From: Massilia sp. NR 4-1
GTDB lineage: Bacteria; Pseudomonadota; Gammaproteobacteria; Burkholderiales; Burkholderiaceae_D
Assembly (NCBI RefSeq): GCF_001191005.1
Contig: NZ_CP012201.1
Span: forward strand, 5,456,001 to 5,520,000
Length of the DNA: 64,000 bases
Direction: 5' to 3'
The notes beneath the pieces are model-generated. The model made no database searches. It had not been told where the DNA came from and saw only the letters and a program-made list of their open reading frames with translations. Of this stretch, positions 1 to 9,349 are shown in pieces (position 1 is the first letter of the stretch; each line of letters starts with the position of its first letter). The position numbers and the translations under genes are program-made.

Positions 1-2
1 CC

Positions 3-716
3 CAGGTGCTGCCCTCGCCGCTGGCGGTGGTGCAGAAGTGGGTCGAGTACCTGCTGCCCTTGCAGCCTTACAGCGAAGGCAATTGGCTGGCGTGGGCTTT
101 CTCGGGCGAATTGATTCATGACGCCCTGGGCAGCTTGTACCGCGTGCTGGTCGGCTTTGCCATCGGCGCCGGCCTGGCGCTGCCGGTGGGTCTGGCCATG
201 GGCGCCAGCTACCGCGCCTACGCTTGGCTCAATCCGCTGGTGCAGCTGCTGCGGCCGATTCCGCCGATCGCCTACATCCCCTTGTCGATCCTGTGGTTCG
301 GCCTCGGTAATCCGCCGGCCGTCTTCCTGATCGCGCTGGGCGCCTTCTTCCCGGTGCTGATGAACACCATCGCCGGTGTGCGCCAGGTGGACGGCATCTA
401 TATCCGCGCCGCGCGCAACCTGGGCGCTTCCGGCACCACCATGTTCCTGCGCGTGATCCTGCCGGCGGCCGTGCCCTACATCCTGTCCGGCGTGCGCATC
501 GGCATCGGCACCGCCTTCATCGTGGTGATCGTGTCCGAAATGATCGCGGTGAACAATGGCCTGGGTTTCCGCATCCTGGAAGCGCGCGAATACTTCTGGT
601 CCGACAAGATCATCGCCGGCATGATTTCAATTGGCCTGATCGGCCTCGCCATCGACGTGCTGATGAACCGCCTGAACAACCACCTGCTGCGCTGGCACCG
701 CGGCCTGGAGAATTAA
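3..716 (+). CDS. ABC transporter permease, SsuC/TauC/NrtB type (5' end missing)
   Basis: Inner-membrane permease of a binding-protein-dependent importer of the nitrate/sulfonate/taurine family. The reading frame is open to the window edge: a GTG lies at position 6, but the frame continues upstream, and the LPSP start seen here normally lies inside the protein, so the first residues are outside the window. Several hydrophobic segments are visible. The cytoplasmic EAA-type loop that contacts the ATPase is recognisable (ARNLGASGTTMFLRVILPAA, about residues 135-155). The ATPase gene starts one base after the stop codon. The substrate cannot be told from the sequence, and no sulfur or nitrogen genes lie nearby in view. 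Confidence 0.9.
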   Translation, partial: QVLPSPLAVVQKWVEYLLPLQPYSEGNWLAWAFSGELIHDALGSLYRVLVGFAIGAGLALPVGLAMGASYRAYAWLNPLVQLLRPIPPIAYIPLSILWFGLGNPPAVFLIALGAFFPVLMNTIAGVRQVDGIYIRAARNLGASGTTMFLRVILPAAVPYILSGVRIGIGTAFIVVIVSEMIAVNNGLGFRILEAREYFWSDKIIAGMISIGLIGLAIDVLMNRLNNHLLRWHRGLEN

Positions 717-717
717 G

Positions 718-1509
718 ATGAGCCATATCCTGGTGCAGGACGTCAGCAAGGTGTTCAAGACCGACAGCCGCGAAGTGGTGGCGCTGAAAAATATCGCGCT
801 GGAGATCCCGCAAGGCCAGTTCGTCTGCCTGCTGGGGCCATCGGGCTGCGGCAAGTCGACGCTGCTGAACGCGGTGGCCGGCTTCTCCCTGCCCAGCAGC
901 GGCCGCATCACCGTCGACGGCCGCGAAGTGAGGGCGCCCGGTCCCGAGCGCGGCATGGTGTTCCAGGAATACGCCCTGTTCCCCTGGATGACGGTGGCCG
1001 AAAACGTCGCCTTCGGCCTCGAAATCAAGGGCTTGGACAAGGCCCGCATCAAGGCCACGGTCGACCAGCTGCTGCAGATGCTCTCGCTGGGCGACTTCCG
1101 CCACCGCTATCCGAAAGACCTGTCGGGCGGCATGCGCCAGCGCGTCGCCATCGCCCGCGTGCTGGCGCTGGATTCACCCATCATGCTGATGGACGAACCC
1201 TTCGGCGCCCTCGATGCGCTGACCCGCCGCAACCTGCAGGACGAATTGCTGCGCATCTGGGCCGAGCTGAAAAAGACCATCATCTTCGTCACGCATAGCA
1301 TTGAAGAAGCCATTTATCTGGCCGACCGCATCGTCGTCATGACCTACCGCCCCGGCACCGTCAAGCGCGACCTGCTGGTTGAGCTGCCGCGCCTGCGCGA
1401 CCCCGCTTCCGGCGACTTCAACGCCCTCAAGCGCGAACTCGGCCAGCTCGTGATGGAAGAGCAGCAGCGCCACCACAACGACGAACTCCGCCTCGCCGCC
1501 ATCGACTGA
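718..1509 (+). CDS. ABC transporter ATP-binding protein, SsuB/TauB/NrtD type
   Basis: ATPase subunit that powers the permease encoded just upstream. The 263 residues carry Walker A (GPSGCGKST, about 40-48), a Q-loop region (MVFQEYALFPW), the signature LSGGMRQRVAIARVL, Walker B with LMDEPFGALD, and the H-loop THSIEE. This is the full set for an active ABC ATPase of the nitrate/taurine/sulfonate importer group. It starts with ATG one base after the permease stop, so the two are co-transcribed and probably translationally coupled. It is the last gene of its operon; the next gene starts 55 bases on. The transported substrate remains unknown. Confidence 0.93.
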   Translation: MSHILVQDVSKVFKTDSREVVALKNIALEIPQGQFVCLLGPSGCGKSTLLNAVAGFSLPSSGRITVDGREVRAPGPERGMVFQEYALFPWMTVAENVAFGLEIKGLDKARIKATVDQLLQMLSLGDFRHRYPKDLSGGMRQRVAIARVLALDSPIMLMDEPFGALDALTRRNLQDELLRIWAELKKTIIFVTHSIEEAIYLADRIVVMTYRPGTVKRDLLVELPRLRDPASGDFNALKRELGQLVMEEQQRHHNDELRLAAID

Positions 1510-1564
1510 GGCCGGGACTCGGCGGTAGGGGCATGGTTGGCGGGCTTTGGTGTAAACTAGCTGG

Positions 1565-2368
1565 ATGCAGACTTACTTTCTGATCGCAGCCGCGTTGCTG
1601 TATGTTGTGTGTGCCGTCCTGCCTGCCCGCCAGGCCACGCTGATTGCCGCCGTTACCGGCCTGGCTTGGGTATTGCACGGGATTACGCTGTCTTTCGATG
1701 TGATGGAGCCTGGCTCGCTGCGCATCGGCTTTGCGACCATGGCCTCGTCGGCGCTGTGGATTTCGGTGGGCGCCTATTGGCTGGAGAACCGGAATTTTCA
1801 GCTGGACGGCTTGCGCCGCATGGTGATGCCTTGCGCGGCGATCAGCGTGGCGCTGGAGGCGCTCTTCCCCGGCGCGCTGGTTTCGCTCGAAGGCCGTTCG
1901 GGCATGCTGCCCTGGCATATCGCCATCGCAACCCTGGCTTACAGCACGCTGACCATCGCGGCTTTCCACGCGGTGCTGATGGCGCTGCAGGAGTCGCGCC
2001 TGCATACGCGCAGCACGCGCGCGGGCTTCCTGTGGGCGGCGCTGGACCAGCTGCCGGCCCTGCTGACCATGGAGAAGCTGCTGTTCCGCATGATCGGCCT
2101 GGGCTTCATGCTGCTTAGCCTGACCGTCCTGTCGGGTGTGGTCTTTTCCGAGGAATTGTTCGGCCGGGCGCTGAAGTGGGACCATAAATCGGTCTTCACC
2201 CTGTTGTCCTGGCTGCTGTTTGCGTCGCTGCTGGCGGGCCGCCACTTCCGCGGCTGGCGCGGCAAGACGGCTTTGAGCTTCACCCTGGCCGGTTTTGCGA
2301 CCTTGCTGCTGGCCTATGTCGGCAGCCGTTTTGTTCTGGAAGTGGTTTTGCACCGAGGATTCGCATGA
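1565..2368 (+). CDS. cytochrome c assembly family protein (CcsA/YpjD-like)
   Basis: Polytopic inner-membrane protein of 267 residues, largely hydrophobic with about eight predicted membrane spans. The sequence matches the CcsA/YpjD branch of cytochrome c assembly proteins, which in other bacteria handle haem for c-type cytochrome maturation. YpjD-type members are shorter than true CcsA and their exact role is less certain. The stop codon overlaps the next gene start (ATGA at 2365-2368), so the two are translationally coupled. From general knowledge, this gene often precedes a small PP0621-type protein and pilS in betaproteobacteria, as it does here. Confidence 0.85.
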   Translation: MQTYFLIAAALLYVVCAVLPARQATLIAAVTGLAWVLHGITLSFDVMEPGSLRIGFATMASSALWISVGAYWLENRNFQLDGLRRMVMPCAAISVALEALFPGALVSLEGRSGMLPWHIAIATLAYSTLTIAAFHAVLMALQESRLHTRSTRAGFLWAALDQLPALLTMEKLLFRMIGLGFMLLSLTVLSGVVFSEELFGRALKWDHKSVFTLLSWLLFASLLAGRHFRGWRGKTALSFTLAGFATLLLAYVGSRFVLEVVLHRGFA

Positions 2369-2616
2369 CACGTATTTTGTTCTGGCTGGCCCTGATCTTC
2401 CTGGTCATCGCCGCCATCCGCAGCAAGCTGAAATCGGCCAGCCGGCCGCCCGAGCAGCAGCCGGGCCGGCCGCGCGCCGCCGCCGAGGCGCCGCCCCAGG
2501 CCGAGGCCATGCTGTGCTGCGCCCACTGCGGCGTGCATTATCCGGCTTCGGAAAACGTGGTCTCCGATGGCCGGAATTACTGCAGTCCCGCCCACGCCGG
2601 TTTGCCGGCACCCTGA
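2365..2616 (+). CDS. PP0621-family small membrane-anchored zinc-ribbon-like protein
   Basis: 83 residues: one N-terminal membrane span (ILFWLALIFLVIAAI), a Pro/Ala/Gln-rich linker, and a C-terminal Cys module (CCAHCGVHYPASE followed by YCSPAHA) that could bind zinc. This architecture matches the PP0621 family of unknown function. It overlaps the upstream cytochrome assembly gene by four bases and is followed 12 bases later by pilS. Its position suggests a link to membrane or pilus regulation, but the sequence gives no direct evidence of function. Confidence 0.8.
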   Translation: MTRILFWLALIFLVIAAIRSKLKSASRPPEQQPGRPRAAAEAPPQAEAMLCCAHCGVHYPASENVVSDGRNYCSPAHAGLPAP

Positions 2617-2628
2617 TCCCATCCTCCG

Positions 2629-4311
2629 GTGAGCACCCGCCCGCAAGTGCTGTCAGCCGAAGCCCGCGAGACATTCTGGCGCTCGCTGCAAACGCTGACC
2701 GGCACGCGGGTGGTGATCGCCATCGTCCTGCTGCTCTATCTGAGCTTCGATAGCCGCGGCCTGCGTTCGGCCGGGGATTTCTTCTATGCCGAGATCTGCG
2801 CCAGCTATCTGGTGCTGGCCCTGGCTTTCTCGCTGGCGGCCCTGTACTGGCGCCGCCGTTTCATGCTGCAGCTGCTGTCGCAGATCGCCTGCGACCTGGC
2901 CGTGATCTCCCTGCTGTATGTGGCGGGCGGCGGCGGCCGCAGCGGCCTGGCCATCCTCTATCTCTTCCCGCTGGCGGGTGCGGCGATCCTGGCGCCGCTG
3001 CTGCTGGCGCTGTTCTGCACCTCGCTGGTCACGCTGTTCATGCTGGGCGAGAGCATCTACCGCGGCCTGTTGCTCGAACTCGACGCTTCGGTGCTGCAGG
3101 CCGGCCTGTATGGCGCGGCCTTCTTCGCCGCCGTGCTGGTGGTGAACCGCATGGCGGCGCGCCTGATCGGGCAGGAGGAGCTGGCGGTCCAGCGCGGCAT
3201 CGAGATCGGCGTGCAGCAGGCCGTCAACCGCCTGGTGATGTCGCATGCCGGCGACGGCATCGTGGTGGCGGGCGCCGACGGCCAGATTTATGGCGGCAAT
3301 CCGGCCGCCCAGCAGATGCTTGGCCTGGTCGGCCTGCGCCTGGACTTCAAGCTGGGCAGCTCGCCCGCCCTGCATCCGCTGGCCCTGGCCTATGCCGACT
3401 GGCGCGCCAATCCGGTTCTGTCCACCGTTTTCCTGAGCATCAAGCCGTATACCGATCCAGCCTTGCAGGACGTGACCGCCGCCTGGAGCGCGCGGCGCGA
3501 TATGGCATCCCACCTCAAGGTGCGCTTCGTTGCCGCCGACACGGCCGGCCTGGGCATCGAGCGCAATGTGATCTTCCTGGAGGACGTGACGGCCATCGAA
3601 AACCAGGCGCAGCAACTGAAACTGGCGGCCATGGGGCGGCTCACGGCCAGCATCGCGCACGAGGTGCGCAATCCGCTGGCGGCCATCGACCACGCCACTT
3701 CGCTGCTGGCCGAGGATGTGCAAGGCCCGGTGCAGCTGCGCCTTTTGAAGATCGTGGGCGACAATGTGGCGCGCGTCAACCGCATGGTGGAGGACATCCT
3801 GCAGCTGTCGCGCAAGGCGCAAAGCCATGCCGAGCCGCTGGAGCTGCCCGACTTCCTGGCCGAACTGAAGGCGGAATTCGACGATGTGCAGGGCCTCGAC
3901 CCGCGCCAGCTGTGCCTCGCCGGCGTGGCGCCGGCCACGGTGCGCTTCGACCCGCTGCACCTGCGCGAGGTGCTGCTGAATTTGCTCAGCAATGCGGTGC
4001 GCTATGCCAGCGCCACGCCGCGCAGCATCCGTATCTTTATTGTCAACACGCCGGGCCGGGCGCTGGAATTGCATGTGCAGGACGACGGTCCCGGCATCTC
4101 GCCCGAGGTGCGCGCCCACCTGTTTGAGCCTTTTCATACAACTTCGAGCAAGGGAACCGGACTGGGTTTGTACCTGGCGCGCGAATTGTGTTTGAATAAT
4201 GAGGCGATGCTGGACTATGAGCACCGCTACGATTCCGAGGTGAACCCGGACGGCAGCCGCAAGTCGAGCGGCCGTTTCGTGATTACATTCGCGCGGTCCG
4301 CCGCGCGCTGA
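2629..4311 (+). CDS. pilS: sensor histidine kinase PilS
   Basis: Membrane sensor kinase that pairs with PilR to control type IV pilin transcription. The N-terminal ~180 residues form about six membrane spans. A PAS-like region follows (VVAGADGQIYGGNPAAQ), then the HisKA dimerisation domain with phospho-acceptor His344 in SIAHEVRNPLAAIDHATSLL. The ATPase domain has an N box (NLLSNAVRYA), G1 (DDGPGIS) and G2 (GTGLGLYLAREL). All catalytic motifs are intact. The start is GTG, 12 bases after the preceding stop. pilR begins 32 bases downstream. It could be called a generic NtrB-type kinase, but the six-span N terminus and partner fit PilS. Confidence 0.9.
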   Translation: MSTRPQVLSAEARETFWRSLQTLTGTRVVIAIVLLLYLSFDSRGLRSAGDFFYAEICASYLVLALAFSLAALYWRRRFMLQLLSQIACDLAVISLLYVAGGGGRSGLAILYLFPLAGAAILAPLLLALFCTSLVTLFMLGESIYRGLLLELDASVLQAGLYGAAFFAAVLVVNRMAARLIGQEELAVQRGIEIGVQQAVNRLVMSHAGDGIVVAGADGQIYGGNPAAQQMLGLVGLRLDFKLGSSPALHPLALAYADWRANPVLSTVFLSIKPYTDPALQDVTAAWSARRDMASHLKVRFVAADTAGLGIERNVIFLEDVTAIENQAQQLKLAAMGRLTASIAHEVRNPLAAIDHATSLLAEDVQGPVQLRLLKIVGDNVARVNRMVEDILQLSRKAQSHAEPLELPDFLAELKAEFDDVQGLDPRQLCLAGVAPATVRFDPLHLREVLLNLLSNAVRYASATPRSIRIFIVNTPGRALELHVQDDGPGISPEVRAHLFEPFHTTSSKGTGLGLYLARELCLNNEAMLDYEHRYDSEVNPDGSRKSSGRFVITFARSAAR

Positions 4312-4343
4312 GCGCTGACTATATCTATTAGAAGGGCGGCGGC

Positions 4344-5903
<1,560 letters not shown>

Positions 5904-5930
5904 CTTGGGCGGCCGGAGGCGCGGATCGTC

Positions 5931-5936
5931 TATAAT
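5931..5936 (+). promoter_or_regulatory. candidate -10 element (TATAAT) after pilR
   Basis: A perfect TATAAT lies 28 bases after the pilR stop. No good -35 was found at 17 bases; the closest is TTGGGC at 5905-5910 with a 20-base spacer. It could drive the candidate structured RNA ending at the terminator at 6170-6198. Confidence 0.35.
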
Positions 5937-5942
5937 GCCGCT

Positions 5943-6198
5943 CCGCCGCGCGCCGGCCGCAGGTCCGGACACTGTCCGTAGACCGCCCCCGGCACGCCCG
6001 CCGCCGCCCCATTCGTGATCGTTTCGTCAATACAAAATCGCCACGGATGCGGCGCCTGGCGCCGGTTTTTGCCTACGAAAAAGGCAGCGCCGGACCGCCC
6101 TTTGGCGCAGTGTTAGTGCTTGCTTACCGCAAGCCGCGCTTGCTGTCCGAAGGAGTTAAAAGTCAACAGAAAAATTGCCCTTTTCGGCAATTTTTTTT
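5943..6198 (+). ncRNA. candidate structured RNA between pilR and nrdA (unassigned)
   Basis: The interval is bounded by a TATAAT box and an intrinsic terminator and holds at least three hairpins whose arms can be read directly. No open frame has a plausible ribosome site. It might be a stand-alone small RNA, a long pilR 3' UTR, or an nrdA leader with premature termination. The terminator before the nrdA promoter elements argues that it is separate from nrdA mRNA. Assignment is inference only. Confidence 0.35.
6170..6198 (+). terminator. intrinsic terminator upstream of nrdA
   Basis: Ten-base perfect stem (AAAAATTGCC pairing with GGCAATTTTT), six-base loop, then a T run to 6198. It ends transcription from the pilR side or from the candidate small RNA. 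Its A/T symmetry means it could also act in the opposite direction. Confidence 0.85.
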
Positions 6199-6218
6199 GC
6201 CCCACACGGTTTAGTCTT

Positions 6219-6234
6219 GTCCTACAATTAGTGT
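6219..6234 (+). promoter_or_regulatory. NrdR box 1 (distal)
   Basis: GTCCTACAATTAGTGT matches about 10 of 16 positions of the known NrdR consensus ACACWATATATWGTGT, including the conserved GTGT end. It overlaps a TACAAT hexamer (6223-6228) that may be a -10 element. It lies exactly 31 bases from box 2, the three-helical-turn spacing typical of NrdR operators. Confidence 0.65.
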
Positions 6235-6249
6235 CTAAGCTAGCGCGTT

Positions 6250-6265
6250 TCACTAAATCTAGTGA
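6250..6265 (+). promoter_or_regulatory. NrdR box 2 (proximal)
   Basis: TCACTAAATCTAGTGA fits the NrdR consensus at about 12 of 16 positions. It sits inside a clean inverted repeat TTCACTA-AATC-TAGTGAA. Together with box 1 it forms a paired operator 84-130 bases upstream of the nrdA start, implying repression of nrdAB by NrdR when nucleotide pools are high. Confidence 0.75.
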
Positions 6266-6348
6266 ATAAACTTGCTACAAATTAAAACCTGCTTTAGAGC
6301 AACTAAATCTGTTACCACCCTTTTTGCACGCTGTTATCGGGAGCTGAA

Positions 6349-9261
6349 ATGCAATCTACTCAGGACATCACCATCAATCCAGCGCCGCAAGTACCGGCTT
6401 CGGCCGGCGCTGCCGGCGGCCTGGCCACTGCGGCCGGCACGCTGGGCGACTACCGCATCATCCGCCGTAACGGCGCCGTGGTTGCGTTCGAGCCCTCCAA
6501 AATCGCGGTCGCGATGACCAAGGCCTTCCTGGCCGTGGACGGCAGCCAGAGCGCCGTTTCCGCCCGCGTGCGTGAACTGGTGGAAGAGCTGACCAGCAGC
6601 GTGGTGAATGCCCTGGTGCGCCGCCAGCCATCCGGCGGCACCTTCCATATCGAAGACGTGCAGGACCAGGTGGAACTGGCCCTGATGCGCTCCGGCGAAC
6701 ACGATGTGGCGCGCGCCTATGTGCTGTACCGTGCCAAGCATATGGAAGAACGCCGCCTGAAGAAGGAAGCCGCCGGTGCCGCCACCGTCGCCGAGCCGCA
6801 GCTGCACGTCACCGAAAACGGCGCGCGCCGCCCGCTGAACATGCAGGAAGTGCGTGACCTGATCAACGCCGCCTGCTCCGGCCTGGAAAAGCACGTCGAC
6901 GCCGACGCCATCCTGGCCGAAACCGTGAAGAACCTGTACGACGGCGTGCCGGTCGAAGAGCTGCACAAATCGGCCATCCTGGCCGCCCGCGCCCTGATGG
7001 AAAAAGACCCGGCCTACTCGCAGGTGACCGCGCGCATCCTGCTGCACACCATCCGTAAAGAGGTGTTCGGCAAGGAAGTGCCGCAGGCCAAAGCCGCCGC
7101 CGAGTACATCGAGTACTTCCCGAAATACATCGCCAAGGGCATCGAAGCCGAGCTGCTGGACGCCAAGCTGGCCGAGTTCGACCTGGCCAAGCTGGCCAAG
7201 GCCCTGGTGGCCGACCGCGACCTGCAGTTCGGCTATATCGGCCTGCAAACCCTGTATGACCGCTACTTCCTGCACGTGCGCGATGTGCGCATCGAAATGC
7301 CGCAGGCCTTCTATATGCGCGTCGCCATGGGCCTGGCCCTGAACGAGAGCGAGCGCGAAGCGCGCGCCATCGAGTTCTACCACCTGCTGTCGAGCTTCGA
7401 CTTCATGTCCTCGACCCCGACCCTGTTCAACTCGGGCACCCAGCGTTCGCAACTGTCTTCCTGCTACCTGACCACCGTGTCGGACGATCTGGAAGGCATC
7501 TACGACGCCATCAAGGAAAACGCGCTGCTGGCCAAGTTCGCCGGCGGCCTGGGCAACGACTGGACCCCGGTGCGCGCCCTGGGCGCCCACATCAAGGGCA
7601 CCAACGGCAAATCGCAGGGCGTGGTGCCGTTCCTGAAAGTGGTCAACGACACCGCCGTGGCGGTGAACCAGGGCGGCAAGCGCAAGGGCGCGGTTTGCGC
7701 CTACCTGGAAACCTGGCACATGGACATCGAGGAATTCCTCGACCTGCGCAAGAACACCGGCGACGACCGCCGCCGTACCCACGACATGAACACCGCGAAC
7801 TGGATTCCCGACCTGTTCATGAAGCGCGTGATGGAAAAAGGCAGCTGGACCCTGTTCTCGCCATCCGACACGCCTGACCTGCACGACAAGGTGGGCAAGG
7901 CCTTCGAGCAAGCCTACCTGGGCTACGAAGCCAAGGCGGCCGCCGGCGAAATCCGCGTCTCCAAGAAGATCGAAGCGCTCGACCTGTGGCGCAAGATGCT
8001 GTCCATGCTGTTCGAAACCGGCCACCCATGGATCACCTTCAAGGATCCGTGCAATATCCGTTCGCCGCAGCAGCACGTGGGCGTGGTCCACAGCTCGAAC
8101 CTGTGCACCGAGATCACCCTGAACACCGGTCCTGACGAAATCGCCGTCTGCAACCTGGGCTCGGTCAACCTGCCGGCCCATATGAAAGAGGGCAAGCTGG
8201 ATCACGTCAAGCTGCAGAAAACCGTCCGCACCGCCATGCGCATGCTGGATAACGTGATTGACATTAACTATTACGCCGTCGAGAAAGCACGCAACGCCAA
8301 TATGCGCCACCGTCCGGTGGGCATGGGCGTGATGGGCTTCCAGGACTGCCTGCACATGATGCGCGTGCCTTACTCCTCGAACGAGGCGGTGGCTTTCGCC
8401 GACACCTCGATGGAAGCGGTGTGCTACTACGCCTACCTGGCCTCCACCGAGCTGGCCGAGGAACGCGGCCAGTACGCGTCCTACAAAGGCTCGCTGTGGG
8501 ACCGCGGCATCCTGCCGCAGGATTCGGTCAAGCTGCTGGCCGAAGAGCGCGGCGGCTACCTGGAACAGGATCTGTCGTCCTCGATGGACTGGGCACCGGT
8601 GCGCGAACGCATCGCCAAGTTCGGCATGCGCAACTCGAACTGCGTGGCGATCGCTCCGACCGCGACCATTTCGAACATCATCGGCGTCTCGGCCTGCATC
8701 GAGCCGACCTTCCAGAACCTGTACGTGAAGTCCAACCTGTCGGGCGAGTTCACCGAGATCAACGCCTATCTGGTGCGCGACCTGAAAGCGCGCGGCCTGT
8801 GGGATGAGGTCATGATCGCCGACCTGAAATACTTCGACGGCTCGCTGAGCAAGATCGACCGCGTGCCGCAAGACCTGCGTGATATTTATGCAACCGCCTT
8901 CGAAGTGTCGCCGACCTGGCTGGTGGAAGCCGCCTCGCGCCGCCAGAAGTGGATCGACCAGGCCCAGTCGCTGAACATCTACATGGCGGGTGCTTCCGGC
9001 AAGAAACTGGACGAGACCTACAAGCTGGCCTGGCTGCGTGGCCTGAAAACCACCTACTACCTGCGTACCATCGCTGCTTCGCACATGGAGAAGTCCACTT
9101 CCAAGACCGGCGCCCTGAACGCCGTGGCGGTGAGTCCAGCTGCGGTCAGCGCCGCGCCAGCCGCCGCTGCCAGCGCAACGACCCCGGAAGTGGCGGAAGG
9201 TGCCGCCTGCTACCTGCGTCCGGGCGATGACGGCTTCGAGGAATGCGAAGCTTGCCAATAA
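6349..9261 (+). CDS. nrdA: class Ia ribonucleoside-diphosphate reductase, alpha subunit
   Basis: Large catalytic subunit that reduces ribonucleoside diphosphates to deoxyribonucleotides with NrdB. At 970 residues it is much longer than the ~760-residue E. coli protein. The extra length is an N-terminal ATP-cone (about 35-125, VAFEPSKIAVAMTKAFLAVD) and what looks like a second, degenerate cone (about 160-250), as known in Pseudomonas NrdA. Active-site residues include Cys372 (SQLSSCYLTT), catalytic Cys586 (SSNLCTEITLNTG) and the C-terminal redox pair Cys966/Cys969 (ECEACQ). An Ala-rich stretch precedes the C-terminal tail. It starts with ATG after GGGAGCTGAA. Upstream NrdR boxes indicate control by NrdR. 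Confidence 0.97.
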   Translation: MQSTQDITINPAPQVPASAGAAGGLATAAGTLGDYRIIRRNGAVVAFEPSKIAVAMTKAFLAVDGSQSAVSARVRELVEELTSSVVNALVRRQPSGGTFHIEDVQDQVELALMRSGEHDVARAYVLYRAKHMEERRLKKEAAGAATVAEPQLHVTENGARRPLNMQEVRDLINAACSGLEKHVDADAILAETVKNLYDGVPVEELHKSAILAARALMEKDPAYSQVTARILLHTIRKEVFGKEVPQAKAAAEYIEYFPKYIAKGIEAELLDAKLAEFDLAKLAKALVADRDLQFGYIGLQTLYDRYFLHVRDVRIEMPQAFYMRVAMGLALNESEREARAIEFYHLLSSFDFMSSTPTLFNSGTQRSQLSSCYLTTVSDDLEGIYDAIKENALLAKFAGGLGNDWTPVRALGAHIKGTNGKSQGVVPFLKVVNDTAVAVNQGGKRKGAVCAYLETWHMDIEEFLDLRKNTGDDRRRTHDMNTANWIPDLFMKRVMEKGSWTLFSPSDTPDLHDKVGKAFEQAYLGYEAKAAAGEIRVSKKIEALDLWRKMLSMLFETGHPWITFKDPCNIRSPQQHVGVVHSSNLCTEITLNTGPDEIAVCNLGSVNLPAHMKEGKLDHVKLQKTVRTAMRMLDNVIDINYYAVEKARNANMRHRPVGMGVMGFQDCLHMMRVPYSSNEAVAFADTSMEAVCYYAYLASTELAEERGQYASYKGSLWDRGILPQDSVKLLAEERGGYLEQDLSSSMDWAPVRERIAKFGMRNSNCVAIAPTATISNIIGVSACIEPTFQNLYVKSNLSGEFTEINAYLVRDLKARGLWDEVMIADLKYFDGSLSKIDRVPQDLRDIYATAFEVSPTWLVEAASRRQKWIDQAQSLNIYMAGASGKKLDETYKLAWLRGLKTTYYLRTIAASHMEKSTSKTGALNAVAVSPAAVSAAPAAAASATTPEVAEGAACYLRPGDDGFEECEACQ

Positions 9262-9293
9262 GCTGTTGAGTAGCCATCTATAGAGAAGAGTCA

Positions 9294-9326
9294 GAATCGC
9301 GCCGGGTCTGCCCGGCCGATTCTTTT
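9294..9326 (+). terminator. terminator-like hairpin between nrdA and nrdB (possible attenuator)
   Basis: Stem GAATCG + GCCGGG (one bulged C) pairs with CCCGGC + CGATTC around a TCTG loop and is followed by TTTT. It lies inside the 88-base nrdA-nrdB spacer, 24 bases before the nrdB start. It could stop a share of transcripts, or protect the nrdA 3' end and so adjust the subunit ratio. Confidence 0.65.
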
Positions 9327-9349
9327 ACAGATTGATAAGGAAAGAAACC

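Larger units (their letters stand above)
5904..6348 (+). other. 445-base gap: candidate structured RNA, terminator and nrd control region
   Basis: No convincing protein gene. The left part (5931-6198) starts with a TATAAT hexamer and ends with a strong intrinsic terminator, with several hairpins between. Examples are 5962-5984 (GGTC CGGAC loop ACT GTCCG bulge GACC) and 6118-6134 (GCTTGC loop TTACC GCAAGC). The right part (6199-6348) is AT-rich and carries two NrdR-like boxes ahead of nrdA. No known RNA family (6S, SRP, RNase P, tmRNA, cobalamin riboswitch) was recognised by its hallmark sequences. Confidence 0.6.

Noticed and set aside
5931..6198. Cobalamin riboswitch, 6S, SRP or RNase P RNA before nrdA
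   Set aside because: None of the hallmark sequences (B12 box, SRP GGAA apex, RNase P or 6S core) could be found.
6334..9258. 974-residue minus-strand open frame opposite nrdA
   Set aside because: Shadow of nrdA in high-GC DNA; composition is His/Val/Gly-rich without any known motif.
9332..9349. TTG start for nrdB at 9332
   Set aside because: ATG 9350 has the better ribosome site (AAGGAAAG) and matches the family start.
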